DNA of 64,000 bases, taken from an uncultured Pelagibacteraceae bacterium (GTDB lineage: Bacteria > Pseudomonadota > Alphaproteobacteria > Pelagibacterales > Pelagibacteraceae). Within the stretch, counting starts at the first letter, position 1. Each line of letters opens with the position of its first letter. The stretch is taken from positions 62,001 to 126,000 of the forward strand of contig CACGBZ010000001.1 of assembly GCA_902571425.1 (NCBI GenBank). Reading direction: 5' to 3'. Made by a program: the position numbers and the translations under genes. The notes beneath the pieces are model-generated. The model was not told the DNA's origin. It searched no databases and saw only the letters and a program-made list of their open reading frames with translations. Shown here one piece after another: positions 34,615-49,143 of the stretch.

Positions 34615-36150
34615 ATGGAAATAAATCCTTCAGAAGTTACAAAAATATTAAAAGAACAAATTAAAAATTTTGGTGATAAAGCAGAAGTTACAGAAGTTGG
34701 TCAAGTTTTATCAGTTGGAGACGGTATTGCTAGGATTTATGGTTTGGATAATGTTCAAGCTGGTGAAATGGTAGAGTTTGCAGATGGTTCAAAAGGTATG
34801 GCTCTAAACTTAGAAAGTGAAAACGTTGGTGTCGTAATTTTTGGTGATGACAGAAATGTTAAAGAAGGGGATGTAGTAAAAAGAACTGGTAATATTGTTG
34901 ATACTCCAGTTGGAAAAGAATTATTAGGAAGAGTAGTGGATGGTTTAGGAAATCCTATCGATGGAAAAGGACCATTAGATAAAGGAATTAAAAAAAGCAG
35001 GGTAGAAGTAAAAGCTCCTGGTATTATTCCACGACAATCAGTAAGTGAACCAATGCAAACTGGTCTTAAGTCAATTGATAGTCTAGTTCCGATTGGAAGA
35101 GGGCAAAGGGAATTAATTATTGGTGATAGACAAACTGGTAAAACAGCAGTTGCAGTAGATGCAATTATTAATCAAAAAAAAATCAATGAATCTGGTGATG
35201 AAAAACAAAAACTGTATTGTATATACGTTGCTGTTGGACAAAAAAGATCAACAGTAAGACAAATTCAAAAAACATTAGAAGAAGCTGGAGCTATGGAGTA
35301 CACAACAATCGTTGCTGCTACTGCATCGGACTCTGCTCCTCTACAATTCTTAGCACCATATACAGGTTGTACTATGGGTGAGTATTTTAGAGATAATGGA
35401 ATGCACGCATTAATAATTTATGATGATTTGTCTAAACAAGCAGTTGCTTATAGACAAATGTCATTGCTATTGAGAAGACCTCCAGGGCGTGAGGCCTATC
35501 CTGGAGATGTATTTTATCTTCATAGTAGATTACTTGAAAGAGCAGCTAAATTAAGTGACGAACATGGTGGTGGATCACTAACAGCGCTGCCAATAATTGA
35601 AACGCAAGGTGGAGACGTATCCGCGTTCATTCCAACTAACGTCATTTCAATTACAGACGGACAAATTTTCCTTGAAACAGAACTATTTAACCAAGGTATA
35701 AGACCTGCAATTAACGTAGGTTTATCAGTATCTAGGGTTGGTTCATCAGCTCAAACAAAAGCGATGAAAAAAGTTTCTGGTTCAATGAAATTAGAGCTAG
35801 CACAATACAGAGAAATGGCAGCTTTTGCTCAATTCGGATCTGATTTAGATGCATCTACTCAGCAGCTTTTGAATAGAGGCTCTAAATTAACTGAACTTTT
35901 AAAACAAAAACAATATTCACCGATGACTGTTGCCGAACAAGTTATTTCAGTATTTTGTGGAGTTAAAGGTTATCTGGACGATATTGATTTAAAAGATGTT
36001 GCTGAATTTGAGAGCAAGATTATTGAAAAATGTAAATCAGATAAGCCTGAAATTATCGAGTCAATTTTAACTTCAGGAAAACTTGAGGAAGATAAAGAAA
36101 AATTACTTATTGAGGTAATCACTCAATTAAAAGGAAATTTTAAATCTTAA
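34615..36150 (+). CDS. atpA: ATP synthase alpha subunit
   Basis: [42 protein letters not shown]. Confidence 0.98.
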   Translation: MEINPSEVTKILKEQIKNFGDKAEVTEVGQVLSVGDGIARIYGLDNVQAGEMVEFADGSKGMALNLESENVGVVIFGDDRNVKEGDVVKRTGNIVDTPVGKELLGRVVDGLGNPIDGKGPLDKGIKKSRVEVKAPGIIPRQSVSEPMQTGLKSIDSLVPIGRGQRELIIGDRQTGKTAVAVDAIINQKKINESGDEKQKLYCIYVAVGQKRSTVRQIQKTLEEAGAMEYTTIVAATASDSAPLQFLAPYTGCTMGEYFRDNGMHALIIYDDLSKQAVAYRQMSLLLRRPPGREAYPGDVFYLHSRLLERAAKLSDEHGGGSLTALPIIETQGGDVSAFIPTNVISITDGQIFLETELFNQGIRPAINVGLSVSRVGSSAQTKAMKKVSGSMKLELAQYREMAAFAQFGSDLDASTQQLLNRGSKLTELLKQKQYSPMTVAEQVISVFCGVKGYLDDIDLKDVAEFESKIIEKCKSDKPEIIESILTSGKLEEDKEKLLIEVITQLKGNFKS

Positions 36151-36156
36151 TAACTT

Positions 36157-38449
<2,293 letters not shown>

Positions 38450-38450
<1 letters not shown>

Positions 38451-38842
38451 TGAGTGAAGAGTTTAAAGTTGAAATAGTAAATCCAGAAAAATCTTTTTTA
38501 GTAAAAGATGATGTTTCAGAAGTTGTAGTCCCTGCTTTTGAAGGAGAAATGGGAATATTGAAGGATCATATCTCTATTATTTCCTTTTTGAAACCTGGGA
38601 TAATTAAGATTTTATCGAAATCAGGTGATGAAAATTACTATGTTGAGGATGGTATTGTTGAGTTCAAAAATAACAATCTATCTATTTTAACAAGTACAAT
38701 TTTTAATCTTGCTGATATGGATAAATCAAAGCAACAAGATTTACTTAAACAGGCAGAGGAAGAGGCCAATAAAACTGACATAAATGATCAATCTAAGTAT
38801 TTAGCTGATCAAAAAGTTGAAGTTTTAAAAACTCTAAATTAA
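38450..38842 (+). CDS. atpC: ATP synthase epsilon subunit
   Basis: 130 aa, VEIVNPEKSFLVKDDVSEVVVPAFEGEMGILKDHISII, follows atpD with a 1-nt stop/start overlap. Confidence 0.95.
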
Positions 38843-39307
38843 TTTTTTTACTTTTTCTTTAAGCTTTTTGTAAATATGATGTTTGAAATCAACCACAACA
38901 TCAGTAATTAAATCTAAGTCAATCCACTTCCAATCTAAAAATTCTGGATTAGATGTATTAATATTTATCTCATTATCATTTCCAATAAATCGCATTAAAA
39001 ACCATTTTTGCTTCTGACCTTTGTACTTACCTTTCCAAATAATACCTAGTAATCTATCAGGTAAATCATAGGTCAATGTACCATCTAATTCTTTTATAAG
39101 TTTTACGCTTTTAATACTTGTTTCTTCCTCTAGTTCTCTAAATGCAGCTTTTAAATTATCCTCTCCCTCATCAACACCACCCTGAGGCATTTGCCAAAAA
39201 TTTTTAGGATTATCTATTCTTTTTGCTACGAATACTTTATTTTCTTTATTTAATAATACAATTCCGACCCCACTTCTCAGTGGTAGATCTTTAAAATTTT
39301 TTTTCAT
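38834..39307 (-). CDS. rppH: RNA pyrophosphohydrolase (Nudix)
   Basis: LRSGVGIVLLNKENKVFVAKR, Nudix box GGVDEGEDNLKAAFRELEEETSI. Confidence 0.93.
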   Translation of the reverse strand: MKKNFKDLPLRSGVGIVLLNKENKVFVAKRIDNPKNFWQMPQGGVDEGEDNLKAAFRELEEETSIKSVKLIKELDGTLTYDLPDRLLGIIWKGKYKGQKQKWFLMRFIGNDNEININTSNPEFLDWKWIDLDLITDVVVDFKHHIYKKLKEKVKKLI

Positions 39308-39308
39308 A

Positions 39309-40448
39309 TTATCCGTTGAGTAGTTTAACAGCGTAATTTAGTTGATTGTCAGTATCAGTTTTTATCCTAAAATCATCACCTTCCTCATTAACTTCGATAT
39401 CAGGTCTAACACCTACTTCAGAAATAGATTTTCCTGAAGGTAAATAATATTTTGATACAGTAAGACGTATTGCACCACGATTTCTAAGAGGAATTATTGA
39501 TTGAACTGAGCCTTTACCAAAACTATTTTCACCAACAATAATAGCTCTCTTATGATCTTTTAAAGCTCCAGCTACTATTTCGGATGCTGACGCTGATCCA
39601 TAATTAATTAAAACCAACAAAGTCTTTCCATCTGTAATATCACCTTTTCGCGCAAACCACTTTCTATTTTCAGATTTTTTTCTGCTCTTTGTTGAAACTA
39701 TTTCACCATTTTCTAGAAAAAAATCAGAGATTTTAATTGCTTGAGATAAAAGTCCGCCAGGATTGTTTCTAAGATCTAGAATAAATGAATTTAACTTTTT
39801 ATTTTTTTTTAACTCATTTATTTGTTTTTTAATTTGATCACTACTATTGTCATTAAATGATGTTAGTCTTATGTAACCAATATTTTCATCAATAATTTCA
39901 GATTTGACTGATTGAACCTGAATAACCTCTCTCACGATATTAAATGTTAATGCTTTTTTAACACCTCTTCTTCTTACAATAAGCTCAATGGAAGTTCCTA
40001 CTGGACCTCTCATAATATCGACAGCTTCGCTTAATGACTTTCCTTGAACTTGAATATTGTCAATTTTTACAATGTAGTCTCCAGCTTTTAATCCAGCTCT
40101 AGATGCTGGAGTATCGTCTATAGGAGAAATAACCTTCACCACACCAGCTTCCATACTTACTTCTATTCCAAGTCCTCCAAACTCTCCGCTAGTTTCAGTT
40201 TGCATTTCCTCAAAAATTTTAGGAGGCATATATGCTGAATATGGATCGAGTGATTGTAAAAGACCATTAATCGCAGAATCCATACTTTCAGACTGATCGA
40301 TCTCATCAACATATTCTTTATTAATTTTTTCCAGAACCTCTCCGAAAAGATCAATTTTTTTATAAATATCTATTTCAGCTGAAATAACTGTTTTATTTAA
40401 GCAAAAAATAGAGAAAAAAATTAATAATAAAAATTTAATTTTTTTCAT
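39309..40448 (-). CDS. ctpA: C-terminal processing peptidase (S41 family) with PDZ domain
   Basis: GGLGIEVSMEAGVVKVISPIDDTPASRAGLKAGDYIV; YGSASASEIVAGALKDHKRAIIVGENSFGKGSVQ. Start at MKKIKFLLL (40448), not at the track start 40484. Confidence 0.93.
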   Translation of the reverse strand: MKKIKFLLLIFFSIFCLNKTVISAEIDIYKKIDLFGEVLEKINKEYVDEIDQSESMDSAINGLLQSLDPYSAYMPPKIFEEMQTETSGEFGGLGIEVSMEAGVVKVISPIDDTPASRAGLKAGDYIVKIDNIQVQGKSLSEAVDIMRGPVGTSIELIVRRRGVKKALTFNIVREVIQVQSVKSEIIDENIGYIRLTSFNDNSSDQIKKQINELKKNKKLNSFILDLRNNPGGLLSQAIKISDFFLENGEIVSTKSRKKSENRKWFARKGDITDGKTLLVLINYGSASASEIVAGALKDHKRAIIVGENSFGKGSVQSIIPLRNRGAIRLTVSKYYLPSGKSISEVGVRPDIEVNEEGDDFRIKTDTDNQLNYAVKLLNG

Positions 40449-40795
40449 ATCATCACTTTTTCTTTTGGAATTAGCTCTGACCAAATTTTCTCTAATTCAT
40501 AAAACTTTCTTTTTTCTGGATGAAAAATATGAATAATCAAATCAATTCCATCAACAAGTTTCCATTCTCCACTTTCTTTACCTTCAATTTTAGAATCTTT
40601 TACACCGTTATTTTTAAGTTTTTCTAAAACTTGTTCTGATAATGATTGGATATGTCTAGATGAAGTTCCGCTTGCTATGATCATGTAGTCAGCCATAGAA
40701 CTTTTGTCTTTAAGATCAATAGTTACAATGTCTTGAGCTTTATTGAGATCTAGTGTGTTGATTACAATTTCTTTTAAGTCTGAAATTTTGTCCAT
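40445..40795 (-). CDS. rsfS: ribosomal silencing factor RsfS
   Basis: KDKSSMADYMIIASGTSSRHIQSL; EGKESGEWKLVDGIDLIIHIFHPEKRKFYELEKIW. Confidence 0.94.
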   Translation of the reverse strand: MDKISDLKEIVINTLDLNKAQDIVTIDLKDKSSMADYMIIASGTSSRHIQSLSEQVLEKLKNNGVKDSKIEGKESGEWKLVDGIDLIIHIFHPEKRKFYELEKIWSELIPKEKVMI

Positions 40796-40813
40796 TAATT
40801 GATTTTTAGATTA

Positions 40814-41335
40814 TCAAATTTTTCTTAATTGAGAAGATGAAATGTTGACTTTATTAAACTCAATAAACTCTAGATTAGCCTTACTAAGTTGCTTAAATGT
40901 CTTTGATTTTAAAGAATTTTTTTTATACCCATGTCTATCAAAAACTAGAATGTTACATTTTTCTGAAATTAATTTAGATTTATGCCATTTATGAAAATTA
41001 ATAAGGTTATCGGCACCCATTAAAAAATAAATTTCAATGCTTTTATCTTTTTTTAAATGATTGATTAAATTAATAGTTTTATTTGATTTAATAATTTTTT
41101 CATAAAATTTAACCTTAATAAATGAATTTGTACCAATTATTTTTTTACAATATTTAATTCTGTCAGCGATAGACTTTTTACTCTCTATTTTAAAAGGATT
41201 TTTTTTTGTGATTGCCCAAATAATTTTTTTGAGTTTGAATCTTTTTTTTGCTTCCTTAGAAATTGCCAAATGTCCTCTGTGAGCAGGATCAAAAGATCCA
41301 CCCAATACACCAATTTTTATTTTTGTGTTATTCAA
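40814..41335 (-). CDS. nadD: nicotinate-nucleotide adenylyltransferase
   Basis: GVLGGSFDPAHRGHLAISKEA; LMGADNLINFHKWHKS. Confidence 0.93.
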   Translation of the reverse strand: MNNTKIKIGVLGGSFDPAHRGHLAISKEAKKRFKLKKIIWAITKKNPFKIESKKSIADRIKYCKKIIGTNSFIKVKFYEKIIKSNKTINLINHLKKDKSIEIYFLMGADNLINFHKWHKSKLISEKCNILVFDRHGYKKNSLKSKTFKQLSKANLEFIEFNKVNISSSQLRKI

Positions 41336-41336
41336 T

Positions 41337-42587
41337 TTAATTTCTTATTTTACCATTACTAGTGATTTCATATTTATATGAAATCAATTGATTTAAACCT
41401 ACAGGACCTCTTGGTGGCAGTGTATTAGTAGAAATTCCAACTTCTCCACCAAATCCAAATTCACCACCATCAGCAAATTGAGTTGAGGTATTATGCATTG
41501 CAATTGAGCTTTTAACATTTTTTAAAAAATAATTAGCTGTCTTTTTATTTTTTGTAATGATGGAGTCAGTGTGCATAGTTCCATATTTGTTGATATGTTT
41601 AATTGCCTCTTCAGAATTTTTAACAACTTTAACAGATACAATTGATGCTAAATATTCAGTTGACCAATCTTTTTCTTTTGCAGGATATACTTTACCTTTG
41701 TAATAACTCTTCAAAATTTTATCGCCAATTATTTTACAACCACTATTTTCAAGTGCCTCCAAAATTGGATTACTAAATTTTTTGATTATATTTTTATGAA
41801 TAAGAATAGTCTCAGTTGCACCACAAATGCTTGTATTTCTTAATTTAGCGTTATAGACAACTTCTTTAGCCATTTTTAATTCTGCATCTTTATCTATATA
41901 AGTATGACAAAGCCCCTCTAAGTGTCCAATTATAGGTACTTTGGATAACTCTAAAACTTTTTTAACTAAATTTTTTCCACCACGAGGTATGATGACATTG
42001 ATATATTTTTTCATTTTAGAAAGCATAATATCCACAAGCCTTCTTTGTTTTGAATCGATAAATTGTATAAAGTTTTCATCAACTTTATTTTTTTTTAGTG
42101 CTTTTCTAAACAACTTGGCTAGAGCTCTGTTTGAATTTATAGCTTCAGAGCCTCCTTTCAAAATCACCACATTCCCAGATTTAAAACAAAGACTAGCAAC
42201 ATCTGAAGTCACATTTGGTCTACTCTCATAAATAACACCAATAACTCCGATTGGTATTGATACTCTTTTTATATACAAACCATTTGGTCTTTTCCACTTG
42301 TCTAAAGTATTGTCTATAGGGTCCCTTAATTTAGCTATTTTTAAAATAGAATTTACAATTCCATTTAATTTATTTTCATTTAAATGAAGTCTTTTGATTA
42401 AATTCTCTTTTAACCCTTTTTTTCTTGCGTAATTAATATCTTTTAAATTCTGATTAATAATAAATTTTTTTTCTTTCTTAATTAATTTCGCATAATCATT
42501 TAAAACTTTATTTTTTACTTCAGTTGTAACTTTATGTTCACTGGCTTTTTGAGCTTTTATTCCAACTAAATTCATATATTTAATCAT
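41337..42587 (-). CDS. proA: gamma-glutamyl phosphate reductase
   Basis: GVIGVIYESRPNVTSDVASLCFKSGNVVILKGGSEA; FADGGEFGFGGEVGISTNTLPPRGPVGLNQL. Start may instead be the ATG at 42575. Confidence 0.95.
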   Translation of the reverse strand: MIKYMNLVGIKAQKASEHKVTTEVKNKVLNDYAKLIKKEKKFIINQNLKDINYARKKGLKENLIKRLHLNENKLNGIVNSILKIAKLRDPIDNTLDKWKRPNGLYIKRVSIPIGVIGVIYESRPNVTSDVASLCFKSGNVVILKGGSEAINSNRALAKLFRKALKKNKVDENFIQFIDSKQRRLVDIMLSKMKKYINVIIPRGGKNLVKKVLELSKVPIIGHLEGLCHTYIDKDAELKMAKEVVYNAKLRNTSICGATETILIHKNIIKKFSNPILEALENSGCKIIGDKILKSYYKGKVYPAKEKDWSTEYLASIVSVKVVKNSEEAIKHINKYGTMHTDSIITKNKKTANYFLKNVKSSIAMHNTSTQFADGGEFGFGGEVGISTNTLPPRGPVGLNQLISYKYEITSNGKIRN

Positions 42588-44682
<2,095 letters not shown>

Positions 44683-44698
44683 TTAATTAGTTGTACTA

Positions 44699-44953
44699 TT
44701 AATTGGGCTTTACAGAAACGAAGGTTCTATCTGATTTAGATTTTTTGAAGACAACTTTTCCTTTAATAACTGAAAATATTGAATGATCTTTACCCATACC
44801 AACATTTTCACCTGGAAAAATCTTAGTTCCTCTTTGTCTAACAATTATGTTTCCAGGAATTACTGTTTCGCCACCATACTTTTTTACACCAAGTCTTCTA
44901 CCGGCACTATCTCTTCCATTTCGTGATGATCCACCTGCTTTTTTTGTTGCCAT
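44699..44953 (-). CDS. rpmA: 50S ribosomal protein L27
   Basis: [44 protein letters not shown]. Confidence 0.97.
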   Translation of the reverse strand: MATKKAGGSSRNGRDSAGRRLGVKKYGGETVIPGNIIVRQRGTKIFPGENVGMGKDHSIFSVIKGKVVFKKSKSDRTFVSVKPN

Positions 44954-44967
44954 AATTTACCTAATAA

Positions 44968-45366
44968 CTATTTGCTTACCGCTTCCTTAACTTCTTCTTT
45001 TTTTGAAGTTTTAGAAATTTTTTCAGCTTCTGATAAAATTTTACCATCTTTTGAAAAAATTTTGTTAATTCTTATCATAGAATATTCTTGTCTATGCCCA
45101 TTCTTTCTTCTTGAATTTTGTCTTCTTCTTTTTTTAAAAATTAAAATAGTTCTATTTTTGCTATTTTTAATTAAATCAGCCTCTACTTTTGCGCCTTCAA
45201 CATTTGGAGTTCCAATTTCAATTGATTTATCATCACCGTATGCCAAGATTTCATTAAACTCTATTTTAGTCTCAGGTTTAGAGTCTTGTAGTTTTTCAAT
45301 CTTTAGAATTTCTCCAGATTTTACTTTATACTGTTTTCCACCTGTTTTTATTACTGCGTATGACAT
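44968..45366 (-). CDS. rplU: 50S ribosomal protein L21
   Basis: MSYAVIKTGGKQYKVKSGEILKIEKL; KKRRRQNSRRKNGHRQEYSMIRI. Confidence 0.95.
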   Translation of the reverse strand: MSYAVIKTGGKQYKVKSGEILKIEKLQDSKPETKIEFNEILAYGDDKSIEIGTPNVEGAKVEADLIKNSKNRTILIFKKRRRQNSRRKNGHRQEYSMIRINKIFSKDGKILSEAEKISKTSKKEEVKEAVSK

Positions 45367-45392
45367 AGTATGATTTAATTTAAAGTTACCGC

Positions 45393-45420
45393 AATATAGT
45401 TGTAGTCAGCTTTTAGTCAA
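45393..45420 (-). promoter_or_regulatory. sigma70-type promoter for the rplU-rpmA-obgE-proBA operon
   Basis: Minus strand TTGACT (45420-45415), 16-nt spacer, TATATT (45398-45393). Confidence 0.6.
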
Positions 45421-45430
45421 GCCGAATTAA

Positions 45431-46150
45431 TTAGAAATTATCCTTAAAATCTCTTAATTTTGAAAAGGTTTTAACATCTTTTGCTCTTAAAAATATATTA
45501 CACTCCAATTCCTCTTTTAAAGTTGAGGGTATGGTAGGAATTCCATTTTCTCTTAATTTTTCTATTTTTTCTATTTTTATTTGTAAATCTTTGTTTTCGG
45601 AATCATATTTTTTGCAAAATTTTGCATTGTTAAGAGTGTATTCATGACCACAATAAATTTTTGTATCTTTTGGTAATAATTTAATTTTGTTTAAAGATTC
45701 AAACATTTCTTCATAAGAACCTTCAAATATTCTTCCACAACCAAGTGAGAAAAGTGTATCTCCAGTAAAAACTATTTTTTCTTTAAAAAAATTAAAACAA
45801 ATATGGCCTGAAGTATGTCCAGGTACATGTATAATTTTAGCTTCAAAGTTTTCAGCTTTCCATATTTGATTATCTTCTAACAATATGTCTATCTGTGGTA
45901 TTCTTTTCGAGTCTCCTTTAAAACCCACAACAACTGATCCATATTTTTTCTTTAATTCTTGATTTCCTCCAATATGATCATAGTGATGATGAGTATTAAG
46001 AATGTATTTTAATTTTATATTTTTATTTTTTAGGAAATTTATTATTGGCTCAGACTCACTGGGATCTACAACACACGCAGAATTGTTACTTTCGTCTATT
46101 ATTAAATAGCTATAGTTGTCTTGAAGACAAGGTATAATTTCAATACGCAT
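45431..46150 (-). CDS. gloB: hydroxyacylglutathione hydrolase (glyoxalase II)
   Basis: NTHHHYDHIGGN metallo-beta-lactamase motif; VPGHTSGHICF; YCGHEYTLNNAKF. Confidence 0.93.
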   Translation of the reverse strand: MRIEIIPCLQDNYSYLIIDESNNSACVVDPSESEPIINFLKNKNIKLKYILNTHHHYDHIGGNQELKKKYGSVVVGFKGDSKRIPQIDILLEDNQIWKAENFEAKIIHVPGHTSGHICFNFFKEKIVFTGDTLFSLGCGRIFEGSYEEMFESLNKIKLLPKDTKIYCGHEYTLNNAKFCKKYDSENKDLQIKIEKIEKLRENGIPTIPSTLKEELECNIFLRAKDVKTFSKLRDFKDNF

Positions 46151-46151
46151 T

Positions 46152-46748
46152 TTATTTTTCTATCAAAAATATACCAAGATCTGCAACCAAATTTTTAACG
46201 CCTAAATTACTCTCATTTATTATTGATTTATTAAGATTGTTTAAAGCGAGTGATTTAAAAATCTTTATATCTTTTGATTTTACAAAATGAAAAAAATCTT
46301 TGATTGTGCACATGTGTAAATTTGGAGTGTTATACCATTCATCTGGTAATGTTTTTGTAATTGGCATTGTACCTTTAAATAATAAATGAAATCTTACTTT
46401 CCAATATCCAAAATTAGGAATAGTAACTATTGCTTTTTTTCCAACTCTTAAAAGTTCATCTAAAACTAATTCAGGACTAAGAAAAGCTTGAAGGGTTTGA
46501 CTTAAAACAACATAATCAAATGATTTGTCTGGAAATTGCTTTAAATCTTTTTCAGCATTTCCTTCAATTACCGTTAAACCTTTTGCAATACATTCTTGCA
46601 CTTTTTCTTTTGAAATCTCTAATCCTCTTATATTTATGTTTTTATTATCCTTTAAAAATTTCATCAAAGTTCCATCAGCACAACCTACATCTAAGACCTT
46701 CTTATCTTTTTCAATTAAATCTGCTATTACCTGAAATTCATTTTTCAT
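46152..46748 (-). CDS. metW: MetW-family methyltransferase-like protein
   Basis: VLDVGCADGTLMKFLK; YVVLSQTLQAF; FGYWKVRFHLLFKGTMPITKTLPDEWYNTPNLHMCTIKDF; adjacent to metX. Confidence 0.92.
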   Translation of the reverse strand: MKNEFQVIADLIEKDKKVLDVGCADGTLMKFLKDNKNINIRGLEISKEKVQECIAKGLTVIEGNAEKDLKQFPDKSFDYVVLSQTLQAFLSPELVLDELLRVGKKAIVTIPNFGYWKVRFHLLFKGTMPITKTLPDEWYNTPNLHMCTIKDFFHFVKSKDIKIFKSLALNNLNKSIINESNLGVKNLVADLGIFLIEK

Positions 46749-46750
46749 AA

Positions 46751-47866
46751 TTAATTTTCTTCGTAAGATTTATCTAAAAAGTTTTTAAGTGCACTTAAGA
46801 AGTCAGGAACATCTAGTAAAAAGGAGTCGTGACCTTTATCTGACTCAATTTCTACAAATCCAACATCAGCTCCTATTGAGTTTAAAGCAATCACAATATC
46901 TTTGTTTTCTTGGGTTGGATAAAGCCAATCTGAAGTAAATGAAATTATAAAAAATTTCGCATTTGTATTTACAAATGCTTCTGAAAGACTACCATCAAAT
47001 TGCTTAGCTAAATCAAAATAATCCATAGCTCTAGTAATATAAAGATAACTATTTGCATCAAATCTATCTACAAAAACTGACCCTTGATATCTTAAATAAC
47101 TTTCTATTTGAAAATCAGCATCAAATCCAAATTTAAGATCTTCTCTTTCTTGTAACTTTCTTCCAAATTTTTCCTGCAAACCTTTTTTAGATAAATAAGT
47201 AATATGAGCTGCCATTCTAGCTACTGCCAAACCTTTTCCTGGATTAGTTTCGTTTGATGTATAGTTCCCATCTTTCCAGTTACTATCAGCTGTAATAGCT
47301 TGTCTACCTAGCTCGTTAAAAGCAATATTTTGTGCTGAATGACTAGATGTGGTTGCTATTGGTATCACTGTTTTAGATTTATTAGGGAAGTTACTAATAA
47401 ACTGAAGGACTTGCATACCTCCCATTGAACCACCAGTTATAGAAAATAATTTATCAATACCAAAATGATCAAGTAAATTATATTGAGCATTCACCATGTC
47501 ATTAATTGTAATAACTGGAAAATTTGTTCCAAGAATTTTTTGATCAGGATCTTTATTACTTGGTCCGTATGATCCCATACATCCACCAATTACGTTAGAG
47601 CAAATAACAAAATATTTATTTGTATCAATAGCTTTTTCAGGACCTACTGCATAACTCCACCAACCCTCTTTCTTAGTTACAGGGTTTATTCCAGTTACAA
47701 ATTGATCTCCTGTTAGAGCATGAAAAACTAATATTGCATTATCCTTTTTTGAGTTAAGTGAACCGTAAGTTTCATAGGCTATAGGAAAATCCTTTATGGT
47801 CTTTCCACAGTCTAATTTTAGTGGTTTCTTTACAATTAAAGTTTTTATGTTTTTCTCAATATTCAT
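46751..47866 (-). CDS. metX: homoserine O-acyltransferase MetX
   Basis: AYETYGSLNSKKDNAILVFHALTGDQ; GGSMGGMQVLQF; DSDKGHDSFLLD-type C-terminus (ESDKGHDSFLLDVPDF). Confidence 0.95.
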   Translation of the reverse strand: MNIEKNIKTLIVKKPLKLDCGKTIKDFPIAYETYGSLNSKKDNAILVFHALTGDQFVTGINPVTKKEGWWSYAVGPEKAIDTNKYFVICSNVIGGCMGSYGPSNKDPDQKILGTNFPVITINDMVNAQYNLLDHFGIDKLFSITGGSMGGMQVLQFISNFPNKSKTVIPIATTSSHSAQNIAFNELGRQAITADSNWKDGNYTSNETNPGKGLAVARMAAHITYLSKKGLQEKFGRKLQEREDLKFGFDADFQIESYLRYQGSVFVDRFDANSYLYITRAMDYFDLAKQFDGSLSEAFVNTNAKFFIISFTSDWLYPTQENKDIVIALNSIGADVGFVEIESDKGHDSFLLDVPDFLSALKNFLDKSYEEN

Positions 47867-47900
47867 AGTTTTTGACTGTTTCGAATTGTGAGAAAAAAAA

Positions 47901-47951
47901 CTATTTTAGCGGTTTTTTTTAAGCGCTCGCAATTCAGTTAAATCAGCGCAT
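47901..47951 (-). promoter_or_regulatory. SAM-II riboswitch upstream of metX
   Basis: Minus strand reads ATGCGCTGATTTAACTGAATTGCGAGCGCTTAAAAAAAACCGCTAAAATAG. It matches the SAM-II core (GCGCUGAUUUAAC..AUUGC.AGCGC..GCUAAAA), with P1 GCGCT/AGCGC and the 3' GCTAAAA segment, 34 nt upstream of metX. Confidence 0.87.
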
Positions 47952-47955
47952 AATT

Positions 47956-47984
47956 TTTTTACTAGAACTTATTTATTATGTCAA
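47956..47984 (-). promoter_or_regulatory. metX promoter
   Basis: Minus strand TTGACA (47984-47979), 17-nt spacer, TAAAAA (47961-47956). The implied start site falls at the 5' end of the riboswitch. Confidence 0.5.
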
Positions 47985-48057
47985 TTTTTTAAAAAAACCT
48001 CTTATTCTCTATAAAATTTTGTAATTTTATCTATAAAGAGCACATAAATTAAAAAAA

Positions 48058-49143
48058 ATGATAACTCCAAATTTTAAAAAATTTAAAATTGAGGCTTATA
48101 AGCCTGGTAAATCAAAAGTTAAGAAACTTAAGAACGTAATTAAGCTTTCTGCAAATGAGTCTGCTTTAGGTATGAGTCCTAAAGCAAAGAAAATAATATC
48201 AAATAAAAATCTGAATTTAGATAAATATCCAGATGGAAAATCTCAAAATTTAAGAAAAGCAATATCTAAAGCTTATAAATGTAATTCTGAGAAAATTATT
48301 TGTGGAGCTGGTTCAGATGAAATTATTCAAATGCTCTGTCAGTTGTTTTTAAACCCAAAAGATGAGGTTGTGGTACCAGAGTATAGTTTTTTAATGTACA
48401 GAATTTACTCAAAAATTGTAGGTGCAAAAGTTGTATTTGCAAAAGAAATTAATTTTAAAGTTTCAGTAAATGAAATTTTAAAAAAAATAACAAAAAAAAC
48501 TAAAATTGTGTTTATAGCTAATCCAAACAATCCTACAGGAACTTACTTAACAAAAAAAGAAGTTTTAGAATTAAGAAAAAGATTAAATAAAAAAATTTTG
48601 CTAGTTATAGATGATGCTTATGCAGAATATATGAAAAACAAAGATTATTCATCTGGGTTAGATTTGTTTAAAAATAATGACAATGTTTTCATCCTTAGAA
48701 CTTTTTCAAAAATGTTTGGATTAGCTTCTCTGAGAGTAGGTTGGGGATATGGATCAAAAAAAATAGTTGATGCGCTAAATGTTATAAAACCACCATTTAA
48801 TGTAAATGGTATTGCTCAATTAGCTGCCACCGAGTCACTGAAGGATAAAGCGTTCATAACTAAATCGATTAGACATAATTTATTATATTCTGAAAAAATT
48901 AAGAAATTTCTTGAGACATATAAAATTTTTTCAAATTCAGTTTCAGCAAATTTTTTGTTACTTAATTTTGAAAAATGCAGATATTCAGCAAAATTTCTTT
49001 ATGAAAAACTTAAAAATAAGGGAATTATTCTAAGATCAACAGAAGATGGTTATCATATAAAGAATAAATTAAGGTTAACTATTGGATCTAAAAAAGAAAA
49101 CTTAAAATTTATGAGTGTTATTAAGCAAGTATTGAAAAAATGA
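48058..49143 (+). CDS. hisC: histidinol-phosphate aminotransferase
   Basis: PLP aminotransferase class I/II: IKLSANESALGMSPKA, FIANPNNPTGTYL, RTFSKMFGLASLRVGWGYG; linked to tyrA. Confidence 0.9.
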   Translation: MITPNFKKFKIEAYKPGKSKVKKLKNVIKLSANESALGMSPKAKKIISNKNLNLDKYPDGKSQNLRKAISKAYKCNSEKIICGAGSDEIIQMLCQLFLNPKDEVVVPEYSFLMYRIYSKIVGAKVVFAKEINFKVSVNEILKKITKKTKIVFIANPNNPTGTYLTKKEVLELRKRLNKKILLVIDDAYAEYMKNKDYSSGLDLFKNNDNVFILRTFSKMFGLASLRVGWGYGSKKIVDALNVIKPPFNVNGIAQLAATESLKDKAFITKSIRHNLLYSEKIKKFLETYKIFSNSVSANFLLLNFEKCRYSAKFLYEKLKNKGIILRSTEDGYHIKNKLRLTIGSKKENLKFMSVIKQVLKK

